From Temnopleurus reevesii (Eukaryota; Echinodermata; Echinoidea; Temnopleuroida; Temnopleuridae), in NCBI GenBank assembly GCA_036244855.1, contig BQKZ01009947.1:5638-20960 (forward strand): 15,323 nt of DNA. Reading direction: 5' to 3'. Positions 11,901 through 15,323 of the stretch are shown here, piece by piece. A program made the position numbers and the translations under genes. The notes under the pieces were generated by a model. That model did not search any database, had not been told where the DNA came from, and saw nothing but the letters and a program-made list of their open reading frames with translations. Positions within the stretch are counted from its first letter, which is position 1; every line of letters starts with the position of its first letter.

Positions 11901-14900
11901 GAGTGCTTGCGATTTGTTGCTTATTTTCTCCTCTATCCTCTGTAGCGTACTTTCTACTGTGTTTCTCTGATCGACAAGACTCTCTGACGATTCCAACGTT
12001 TGGCTCGAGATGGAGGAGTCCTGCAGTGGTTTATGAAGAAAATTATCAGTGAATTAGATGCAAGCTAGAAAATACCGGGTATGAATTCCTCAAATCTGAT
12101 TGGTTGAAGGAGAAGATAATCACTGTAACAACATGACTAGAGTAAATTAAATAAGTAATTTTCATCATTTAGAAATATTGGTTTTTATAAATATTTCAAA
12201 ATATCATCTTTCAAAACATTCCTCACTGTGCTGTGCAACTGATGGTTCTTGTATATTTCCTTGTAGCACTCAAACAAATTAATTTTCTTTTTGCGTATAA
12301 AAACATAATGATAATTGATAAGAAGCAAGATAATATGTCTGATTTAAAATCATGCACTGTGAGTGTTTCACAAATTCAGTAAATATTTGACTACATGTAC
12401 TTAGCAACATAATATAATAATAATGATAATAATATACATGGATTTATATAGCGCAATTACTATACTACATGTACATGTAAATGTATTCAACTGCGCTAAT
12501 TATGTCTTCATGTCAAATTGTACATAGAAGTTTTTTAAGCGAACAGATATGTTTTTAAATTGGACTTGAAGGTATTTTGGGATTGAGAGTTTCTGATGTG
12601 GATTGACAAGCTGTTTCAAAGTTTTGGAGCTGCTATGGCAAAAGCACGGTCTCCCATTGTGAGTTTTATTTGGGGGTTGGGAATGTGGAGTATCCGTATA
12701 TCTCTAGAGCTGCGCAGGCTGTGACTGTGTGACTGGGCTTTGAATCTGAGGAGTTCTATAATATAGCTAGGGCCTTGGTCATGTGCTACTCAAACTGAAA
12801 AATTACCTCGTACACTCCTCTAACACAAGAAAAGAAATTTCATATTTTACGCACCTCCCTGAAACTGCTCTGCAACTCATCCCTGACAGACGAAGAAAAG
12901 TCGTCTCCTCCGGTCTTTGGGGCAAGATCGTCACAGAGCTTGGCGTAATGCTCACTGACAAGGAATGTTGGGTAATGTTCTTGGTCCAGTAGCTGGTAGA
13001 TCTTGTGCTGGGCATCGTAGAAAGCATTTGGGCCCTATTGGATGGAGAAGGAATAGAGATTACTCAATAATAAAATTGATAATAATGATGATGTTAGTAA
13101 CAATGATAATGGCATTGACACTGACAACAATGATTATGAAAATAATGATAATGACACAGATGATGGCTATGATCACAAACTTGAATCGCAAAAGAGTTTA
13201 AAGATTCTTTTTGTTCAAGCAATGAAATCAAAATACATGTACTACTTGAGCACTACAAATTACCATAAGCATGTCTCTCAGTAAGAAGAAAGGGACTTTA
13301 CATAAATCTGCCGCTGTAAAACATGATCAGTGTATTCTCTAACTATGCTGACCAAAAGTCCTCCATGCTTCACAAAAGCTGCCTCTCAACTTTCACCTCA
13401 GTGTTTTGCGGTCACAAAGGTACGAAACTTCCATCAGGAAAAAAACAGTAATATCAAATCAGATCATATCAAATCAAACCAAATCAATCATATCAAATCA
13501 AATCAAGTCAGATTATATCAAATCAAATCAAATCAAGTCTGATCATATCAAATCAAATCATTCATATCAAATCAAATCAAGTCAGATCATAACAAATCAA
13601 ATCAGATCATATAAAATCAAACCAAATCAATCATATCACATCAAATCAAGTCAGATCATATCAAATCGAATCAGATCAAGTCAGATCAAGTCAGATCATA
13701 TCATATCAAATCAAATCAAGTCATTTCAAATCAGGTCAGATCCTATCAAATCAAATCAAATCATATCAAATCAAATCAAATCAAGTCATATCATATCAAA
13801 TCAAATCAAGTCAGATCATATCGAATCAAATCAAGTCAGATCATACCAAATCAAATCAAGTCAGATCATATCAAGTCAGATCATATCAAATCAAATCAAA
13901 TCAAGTCATATCATATCAAATCAAATCAAGTCAGATCATATCAAATCAAATCAAATCAAGTCATATCATATCAAATCAAATCAAGTCAGATCATATCAAA
14001 TCAAATCAAGTCAGATCATATCAAATCAAATCAAATCAATCAATCAAAGCAAATCAATCATATCAAATCAAATCAAGTTAGATCATATCAAATCAAATTC
14101 TGCAATACTCACTGCATTTCCAACCAGGAAAGCCTCCATGCCTCGTATAAGCTGCCTTTCCACCTTCACTACACTGCTAGTTGCTACAAAGGTCCTGTAT
14201 ACTGTTGTGGCATTCATATGCTGATCTCGAGGCTATGTCAAATAAAATCAAAAATTGTTTCTATTCAATATACGGTGTATAGAACTTTTTGTTGCATGCA
14301 ACTTGATTACTGTTTTAATACTACATAGTTGTATTATTGTACTCCAACAGTAAAAGATGTTGATGCAGTACACATTCTAAATATGATTTGATATTATGCT
14401 TTTAAATATGGCTCCAGTCATTCAGCTATTTCTTTGCTTTAAGAACAGCTTGGTGAATCACTAACACTGAACATGGCAGAAAGCATGAAAATTCACCATA
14501 TGATTAACTAGTTTTATATGATTTTATATGATGTCTTGTATCAGCTTGTTTTCTGTTGCTACCAAAAGTAAGATTTACCTTTTTACTGCTTTTCAAGCTT
14601 TCCACAGCTTGCCAGAAACTGAAATGAAAATAAATTTGAAATGAACTATAATTAAATCTTCATATAAAAATCAAAATCACATTATCAAAATCAAAATGAG
14701 ATTATTCTTGCTAAAACAATAATAGGAAGACACTATATTTAAAATAAATTGGTCATGAAAATATAGAAGCAAGATAATTTTTCTGAAAAACTTACTTCAA
14801 AAGATCCTCTTTTCCTTCTTGTTTGAGGAAGGCCAGGAAGCATTCCCTCCTCTTGCTCTCCCCCAGAATCTCATCCAGTGACATAAGACGTTGAGTTTGG

Positions 14901-15007
14901 TAGGCGTCCTCCTGGCCTCCTGACCCCGAACCTTTGTAGTAAGACTGGTAGTCAGGCCCTCCAAGGAGCTTCAAACGCTTCTCGCATTGAGCTTTGGCAA
15001 CATTGCA
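2607..15007 (-). CDS. SNX25: Sorting nexin 25-like gene, 5'-partial, 14 visible exons
   Basis: Exons in transcription order: 14796-15007, 14579-14618, 14113-14232, 12855-13034, 11865-12020, 11262-11393, 10471-10611, 9403-9519, 8874-8962, 7046-7150, 5603-5743, 4978-5159, 4389-4489 and 2607-2960. All have GT donors and AG acceptors, the phases agree throughout, and the sum is 2070 bases (689 residues plus TGA). Domains in this partial protein: RGS about 44-155, coiled coil about 195-265, PX about 283-392 with the phosphoinositide-type RRL at 313-315, acidic linker about 396-431, nexin-C about 435-595. RGS, PX and nexin-C together occur in SNX13, SNX14 and SNX25; the nexin-C stretch EPFYSLISEIFELHGMFRWL is SNX25-like. 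In vertebrates SNX25 is an endosomal trafficking protein linked to TGF-beta receptor turnover; that role here is inferred from family membership. The N-terminal part lies beyond the right edge. Confidence 0.9.
2899..3423 (-). CDS. SNX25: Alternative SNX25 terminal exon, copy A, reading through
   Basis: This is the first copy met by the spliceosome, with acceptor CTGATTATAG and phase 0, again starting NLLELALLEICPELKDPRLL. The part that matches the other copies runs from about 3268 to 3423. Beyond it the frame stays open, through copy B in a different frame, to TGA at 2899-2901 (174 residues). No convincing in-frame donor is seen, only a weak GTACTG after TTK. It may be an alternative last exon or skipped. 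Confidence 0.35.
   Translation of the reverse strand, partial: NLLELALLEICPELKDPRLLEQLEGEEGQMEQRGVMDSGPLEPKTTKVLFPLMIPVVVPVSCLLLSFHFFSFFSISSDYRISWSWLSWRSVRSSKIPGSLSSWRMKKARWSHMKLCPVTRLEPGAPKGLLLLSCSCILSSIILSLFSIKFPLIIECPRAGSPGDLPRTQRSSAP
2978..3184 (-). CDS. SNX25: Alternative SNX25 terminal exon, copy B
   Basis: It has the same acceptor context (CTGATTATAG) and phase 0, and starts NLLELALLEICPELKDPRLL. The frame stays open for 68 codons to TAA at 2978-2980, just before the acceptor of copy C. The last 18 or so codons are intron-like and hydrophobic because they come from a pyrimidine-rich tract. If used as a last exon it would give a shorter tail. Transcript data are needed to tell a real alternative exon from an unused duplicate. 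Confidence 0.4.
   Translation of the reverse strand, partial: NLLELALLEICPELKDPRLLEQLEDEEGQMEPHEIMPSDPTGARSPKRTAPTFLFLYIVFHYPFTFFY
3859..4378. mobile_element. Probable non-autonomous DNA transposon
   Basis: The ends are a perfect 10-bp inverted repeat, GTCTCGCCTG (3859-3868) and CAGGCGAGAC (4369-4378). Inside are tandem segments of about 155-161 bp starting at AAGTTTGAT (3930, 4085, 4246) with TTTGACCTCAGATGACCTTT motifs. No coding capacity is seen. No clear target site duplication is visible, so the exact ends are uncertain. Confidence 0.55.
4389..4489 (-). CDS. SNX25: SNX25 exon: late nexin-C domain
   Basis: 101 bp, entering in phase 1 and ending on a complete Tyr codon, acceptor CTCCTTTGCAG and donor GTAAGT. 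Residues 540-572 read FLQNLLGKRNSQLGAIKIFE and then ALQDTRTTKHIFY, a strong match to the terminal nexin-C helices of SNX25. A transposon-like element begins ten bases past its donor. Confidence 0.92.
4490..4977 (-). other. Intron, nothing notable
   Basis: The intron between the two late nexin-C exons. It is AT-rich, and no repeat, duplicated exon or RNA-like structure was seen. Confidence 0.65.
4978..5159 (-). CDS. SNX25: SNX25 exon: central nexin-C domain
   Basis: 182 bp, entering with one base to complete Lys and leaving with one base, donor GTAATC. Residues 479-538 include QLRDTVDWLTSESMILFYIR and a following FQDSMWPEGVLAPP; the FxDxxWPxGxLAP motif is diagnostic for nexin-C domains. The acceptor region reads CTCACAGACAG; only the first AG keeps the frame. 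Confidence 0.92.
5160..5602 (-). other. Intron carrying the flank of the exon-duplication unit
   Basis: About 70 bp next to the exon (5530-5602, including ATGCTTTTTCATGTCCTGTT) match the segment 5744-5816 between exon copies, so the duplicated unit includes downstream intron DNA. The rest is plain. Confidence 0.75.
5603..5743 (-). CDS. SNX25: SNX25 exon: start of nexin-C domain (intact copy)
   Basis: 141 bp in phase 2-2, acceptor TTTTATTCTAG and donor GTAAGT. It encodes residues 432-477 with EPFYSLISEIFELHGMFRWL and then ATFGRSIN, the most SNX25-specific part of the protein. It is the only uninterrupted member of a tandem exon array (5603-6400). A near-identical copy at 5817-5957 carries a stop codon. 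The acceptor differs from those of the other copies and appears to come from duplicated intron DNA. Confidence 0.9.
5817..5957 (-). pseudogene. Duplicate nexin-C exon with a nonsense codon
   Basis: This copy is 141 bp like the intact exon at 5603-5743, with its own good acceptor (TCTCTTTTCCAG) and donor (GTAAGT) and the same phases. It differs by a few substitutions. One changes the AGA of TFGRSIN to TGA (5828-5830), so inclusion would truncate the protein in the nexin-C domain. The intron between the two copies is only 73 bp. It may be a recently dead exon, a poison exon that lowers expression, or a polymorphic allele. Confidence 0.85.
6008..6090 (-). pseudogene. Decayed nexin-C exon fragment 3
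   Basis: The sequence matches the 5' half of the exon at 5603-5743 and keeps the acceptor (TATTCCAG at 6091-6098). A one-base loss in the codons for FYS breaks the frame, and the donor half is missing. Boundaries are approximate. Confidence 0.75.
6131..6198 (-). pseudogene. Decayed nexin-C exon fragment 4
   Basis: Another copy of the exon's 5' half, next to an acceptor-like TCTTTTACAG. About 20 bases after the first codons are deleted, joining CAAGA directly to TAGAGCC, and no donor remains. Boundaries are approximate. Confidence 0.72.
6240..6323 (-). pseudogene. Decayed nexin-C exon fragment 5
   Basis: This copy matches the exon's 5' half, with acceptor TCTATTTTCCAG just above 6323. Its reading frame soon hits a stop where FEL should be (TTTTTTAA). 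The 3' half and the donor are absent. Boundaries are approximate. Confidence 0.72.
6366..6400 (-). pseudogene. Short nexin-C exon remnant 6
   Basis: About 35 bases match the exon's middle (the HGMF/ISEIFEL coding part). The match is short and degraded, and rests mainly on its place at the end of the same array and on a preceding unit-like spacer. Confidence 0.5.
6404..7045 (-). other. Intron, nothing notable beyond the exon remnants
   Basis: The upstream part of the intron that also holds the nexin-C exon remnants. No further copy, repeat or coding signal was seen. Confidence 0.6.
7046..7150 (-). CDS. SNX25: SNX25 exon: acidic linker between PX and nexin-C
   Basis: 105 bp, entering in phase 2 and leaving with two bases (GT), acceptor TATTCTTGTAG and donor GTGAGT. 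Residues 397-430 read KKGGFSLASIFKISPTEDER and then an acidic run rich in Glu. This is a poorly conserved linker, so support comes mostly from the splice sites and the exact phase fit. Confidence 0.8.
7424..7439. repeat. C16 homopolymer
   Basis: Sixteen C in a row, read as G16 in gene sense, in the intron after the linker exon. The length is likely to vary and is prone to sequencing error. Confidence 0.9.
7553..7726. mobile_element. MITE copy 1, TAA target site duplication
   Basis: 174 bp with perfect 16-bp terminal inverted repeats GGGGTGTTGCTCAAAA. Direct TAA repeats flank it (7550-7552 and 7727-7729). TTGCAGTTGATC-like subterminal motifs occur inside both ends. A TWA target duplication fits PIF/Harbinger elements, but no transposase is present. 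Confidence 0.82.
8052..8333 (+). mobile_element. tRNA-derived SINE
   Basis: The head holds a pol III A box TGGTGTAGTGG (8062-8072) and a B box GGTTCGAATCT (8106-8116), spaced as in a tRNA. A body with GTGCTGCACTCAACCCAGGT follows, then a 3' tail ending TATATATTATTATT. The head cannot form a proper tRNA acceptor stem and the body extends about 200 bp, so it is a SINE and not a tRNA gene. It is antisense to the SNX25 gene in an intron. Confidence 0.82.
8473..8640. mobile_element. MITE copy 2, same family
   Basis: 168 bp with ends GGGGGTGTTCTTCAAA and its inverted counterpart, flanked by TAA (8470-8472 and 8641-8643). The internal sequence (TTCATGCG, GAAAATG.GCGTTACAAT) matches copy 1 about 750 bp away in the same orientation. 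Both copies sit in the intron between exons 7046-7150 and 8874-8962. Confidence 0.82.
8666..8699. repeat. Perfect 14-bp hairpin
   Basis: AAGCCGTGCAACAT and its exact reverse complement are separated by six bases (TAGGCC). It lies 26 bp past MITE copy 2. Being intronic, it is not a bacterial terminator. Confidence 0.85.
8874..8962 (-). CDS. SNX25: SNX25 exon: end of PX domain
   Basis: 89 bp, 29 codons plus two bases, acceptor CTCTTTGCAG and donor GTAAGT. Residues 367-395 read AILGDATLRHSEALYSFLIP and end INILIDTP-like; the HSEALYSFL segment is the final PX helix. A donor two bases earlier (CCT/GTGTAA) is possible, but only the chosen one keeps the next exon in frame. Confidence 0.87.
8963..9402 (-). 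other. Intron, nothing notable
   Basis: The intron between PX exons. It contains a short purine tract near 9163-9182 and two TACATGTA octamers (9143, 9184). A 78-codon plus-strand frame here has no recognisable domain. Confidence 0.6.
9403..9519 (-). CDS. SNX25: SNX25 exon: middle of PX domain
   Basis: 117 bp, 39 codons in phase 0, acceptor TCTACACCCACAG and donor GTGAGT. Residues 328-366 begin CSHWLAKIKLP and continue to FLERSRNELQKHL, the PX helix that normally carries a second lipid-contacting Arg. The PxxP loop of classical PX domains is reduced here to LPQNNKK. Confidence 0.9.
9520..10470 (-). other. Intron with one hairpin
   Basis: The intron between the first and second PX exons. Apart from the hairpin at 10131-10223 only AT-rich DNA is seen. 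Confidence 0.6.
10131..10223. repeat. 93-nt hairpin with 31-bp arms, pre-miRNA size
   Basis: The arms 10131-10161 (TGGTGTATGGTTATCTTTCA onward) and 10193-10223 pair with two mismatches. The loop is 31 nt and holds a small GAGC/GCTC stem. In gene sense one mismatch becomes a G-U pair. It sits in the intron between the first two PX exons. Size and fold fit a pre-miRNA or a mini-foldback element; the sequence alone does not decide. Confidence 0.75.
10471..10611 (-). CDS. SNX25: SNX25 exon: first half of PX domain
   Basis: 141 bp, 47 codons in phase 0, acceptor CATTTTGCAG and donor GTATGT. It encodes residues 281-327. EIYFLIVVH is the first PX strand, and SGWVVSRRLEEFHTLQSRL carries the conserved RRL...F...L motif (313-325). 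In PX domains the first Arg of this motif binds the phosphate of PI3P, so membrane binding at endosomes is plausible for this protein. Confidence 0.92.
10773..10826. repeat. 27-bp perfect direct repeat, two copies
   Basis: ACTGCGTTTATACTATCTCA begins each of two adjacent 27-bp copies (10773-10799 and 10800-10826), just before the microsatellite. Confidence 0.9.
10857..11255. repeat. ATC/ATG trinucleotide microsatellite
   Basis: About 400 bp of imperfect CAT/ATC repeats with CAC and TAT interruptions, read as GAT/ATG in gene sense. It abuts the donor of exon 11262-11393. All frames are open on both strands because of its composition (poly-Ile, poly-Met), so no gene is called. Confidence 0.95.
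11262..11393 (-). CDS. SNX25: SNX25 exon: coiled coil before PX domain
   Basis: 132 bp, 44 codons in phase 0, acceptor TTATCTATGTAG and donor GTAAGA. It encodes residues 237-280, with charged heptads (MEQLLEKEIDNLNLQKKRME) and then IEQTDLWTEHVDKWRAD, a Trp-containing lead-in typical of SNX25 ahead of its PX domain. A long GAT/ATG microsatellite starts immediately after the six-base donor. Confidence 0.85.
11394..11864 (-). other. Intron, nothing notable
   Basis: The intron between the two coiled-coil exons. No repeat, exon copy or structure was recognised. Confidence 0.6.
11865..12020 (-). CDS. SNX25: SNX25 exon: Ser-rich linker and coiled coil
   Basis: 156 bp, 52 codons in phase 0, acceptor AAACCACTGCAG and donor GTAAAG. 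Residues 185-236 start with a Ser/Thr-rich stretch. A heptad-like segment NTVESTLQRIEEKISNKSQA follows, which predicts a coiled coil between the RGS and PX domains, as known in SNX25. Confidence 0.82.
12413..12785 (-). mobile_element. 5'-truncated LINE: end of reverse transcriptase ORF and 3' tail
   Basis: In minus sense the frame reads GDRAFAIAAPKL, stop, NSLSIHIRN and then TFKSNLKTYLFA, ending at TAA (12535-12537). GARAF..AAPKLWNSLP...SNLKTYLF is the well-known C-terminal end of ORF2 in Jockey-superfamily (CR1/L2-like) retrotransposons. The Trp codon is mutated to TGA (12616-12618). A non-coding 3' tail with GCGCTATATAAATCC and ATTATT repeats follows down to about 12413. The copy is dead. 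The upper boundary is approximate and the clade is tentative. Confidence 0.75.
12855..13034 (-). CDS. SNX25: SNX25 exon: end of RGS domain
   Basis: 180 bp, 60 codons in phase 0, with acceptor CATCCAATAG and donor GTGCGT. It encodes residues 125-184. GPNAFYDAQHKIYQLLDQEH followed by YPTFLVSEHYAKL is the typical C-terminal RGS pattern, in which an F-Q-YP-FL-S series closes the helical bundle. The last third is a polar, Ser-rich linker. Confidence 0.9.
13046..13170. repeat. AAT/GAT low-complexity tract
   Basis: Imperfect GATAATAATGATGATG-type repeats in the intron just before the last RGS exon in gene order. No gene is seen. Confidence 0.7.
13341..13430 (-). pseudogene. Decayed copy of the third RGS exon
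   Basis: In gene sense it reads ACCTTTGTGACC and later GAGAGGCAGCTT, aligning with the codons for RTFVATSS and VERQL of exon 14113-14232. It has a one-base frame loss and a TGA where the real exon has CGA. No donor or acceptor is preserved. It faces the real exon across the TCAAA satellite. Confidence 0.75.
13440..14098. repeat. TCAAA pentanucleotide satellite with longer units
   Basis: About 660 bp of ATCAA/TCAAA repeats. Variants AAGTCAGATCATATC recur and build a roughly 25-bp higher-order unit. It lies in the intron between RGS exons 14113-14232 and 12855-13034. Its open frame on the plus strand is a repeat artefact. Confidence 0.95.
14113..14232 (-). CDS. SNX25: SNX25 exon: middle of RGS domain
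   Basis: 120 bp, exactly 40 codons in phase 0, between acceptor TTTGACATAG and donor GTGAGT. It encodes residues 85-124, including TTVYRTFVATSSVVKVERQL and a following GMEAFLVGNA. This matches the mid-RGS helices. A decayed copy of this exon lies across the satellite at about 13341-13430. Confidence 0.87.
14233..14578 (-). other. Intron, nothing notable
   Basis: The intron between the 40-bp RGS micro-exon and the 120-bp RGS exon. It is AT-rich, without a recognised element. Confidence 0.6.
14579..14618 (-). CDS. SNX25: SNX25 micro-exon: RGS core FWQAVESL
   Basis: This 40-bp exon lies between acceptor TTTTCATTTCAG and donor GTAAAT. Its first base completes an Asn codon begun in the previous exon, giving LLNFWQAVESLKSSKK. 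The FW-A-E pattern is the signature of the RGS fold core helix. It is too short to be found as an ORF; the phase fit on both sides is the main support. Confidence 0.85.
14796..15007 (-). CDS. SNX25: SNX25 exon: linker and start of RGS domain
   Basis: First visible intact exon, 212 bp, 70 codons plus two bases. The acceptor is TTTTTCATTGACAG and the donor GTAAGT. Residues 1-42 are a linker starting CNVAKAQCEKRLKLL. From about residue 44 (SLDEIL) the RGS domain begins, with helix FLAFLKQEGKEDLL at 57-70. Two tandem partial copies of its 5' half lie just upstream in the gene (15099-15224 and from 15311). Whether this is the first RGS exon in the mature transcript cannot be told, because upstream exons are off the window. 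Confidence 0.88.
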
Positions 15008-15323
15008 CTGTCAATGAAAAAGTTTTTGATGGGAATAATTGTGGTTAATGATAATGTCGGCTTATCAGTAGGTCATGGGTTCAAAGCATATTGAATGAGG
15101 CGTTGGGTTTGGTAGGGTTCCTCCTGACCCCCTGAACCAGAACCTTTATAGTAAGATTGATATAGTAGTCAGGCCCTCTGAGGAGCTTCAAACGTTTCTC
15201 ACATTGAGCTTTGGCAACATTGCACTGCGGATACAAAAAATCAAAGAGATAGTGGTTAACGTTAACGTCCACTTATCAGAAGGTCATGGATTCAAAGCAA
15301 ATTGAAATGAGGCGTTAGGTTTG
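14887..15323. repeat. 212-bp tandem duplication, at least 2 units
   Basis: Units start at 14887, 15099 and 15311, exactly 212 bp apart; the third is cut by the window edge. Each holds the 5' part of an RGS exon plus upstream intron. The shared intronic segment is seen at 15061 and 15272 (CTTATCAG.AGGTCATGG). Confidence 0.88.
15099..15224 (-). pseudogene. Truncated duplicate of the first RGS exon
   Basis: This copy matches the 5' half of exon 14796-15007 (CNVAKAQCEKRLKLL then GPDY), with a good acceptor TTTTTTGTATCCGCAG. A five-base insertion (TATAT in gene sense) after GPDY shifts the frame, and the exon's 3' half and donor are missing. It is part of a 212-bp tandem unit of half an exon plus about 90 bp of upstream intron. 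Confidence 0.85.

Noticed and set aside
12803..13027. 74-codon minus-strand frame over the last RGS exon.
   Set aside because: It is in the wrong frame; the phase that fits the neighbouring exons gives the RGS sequence.
13440..14098. A CRISPR-like array.
   Set aside because: There are no unique spacers of constant size; it is a simple pentanucleotide repeat in an animal intron.
13406..14224. 272-codon plus-strand open frame.
   Set aside because: It is a translation of the TCAAA satellite (Lys/Ser/Asn/Gln/Ile repeats) plus the antisense of an RGS exon.

Overview
This is an animal nuclear DNA window: AT-rich, intron-rich, with microsatellites, MITEs, a tRNA-derived SINE and a broken LINE. The mix of repeats and the very frequent octamer TACATGTA suggest a marine invertebrate, most likely an echinoderm such as a sea urchin. 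That assignment is inference and moderately sure at best.

One gene can be reconstructed with confidence. It lies on the minus strand and is read from the right edge (15007) to a stop codon at 2607-2609. Fourteen exons with GT/AG borders join without a frame error into 2070 coding bases, giving 689 residues of the C-terminal part of a sorting nexin. The order is RGS domain, coiled coil, PX domain, acidic linker, nexin-C domain and a charged tail. This order and the nexin-C sequence match SNX25. The 5' part (including the expected PXA domain) and the promoter lie beyond the right edge.

The most unusual feature is local exon duplication. Four separate exons have tandem copies beside them: the first visible RGS exon (copies at 15099-15224 and from 15311), the third RGS exon (a dead copy near 13341-13430, across a TCAAA satellite), the first nexin-C exon (one intact copy, one full-length copy broken only by a nonsense codon, and four decayed fragments, 5603-6400), and the terminal exon (three copies, 2607-3423, all with the same acceptor). 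The terminal copies could give alternative C-termini. The others look like stages of decay of duplicated exons.

Layout from left to right: 1-2606 is downstream DNA with the probable 3' UTR (about 1960-2606), a 170-bp hairpin at 760-929 and a second inverted repeat at 340-577. 2607-3423 holds the terminal-exon array. 3859-4378 is a probable DNA transposon ending 10 bases inside an intron. 4389-5743 holds three nexin-C exons, and 5817-6400 the exon graveyard. 7046-9519 holds the linker and PX exons, with two related MITEs, a SINE and a strong 14-bp hairpin. 9520-11393 holds the first PX exon, a miRNA-sized hairpin and a 400-bp GAT/ATG microsatellite that abuts a splice donor. 11394-13034 holds a coiled-coil exon, a 5'-truncated LINE and the end of the RGS domain. 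13035-15323 holds the remaining RGS exons, the TCAAA satellite and the 212-bp tandem exon duplication. No tRNA, rRNA, CRISPR or bacterial-type gene is visible.
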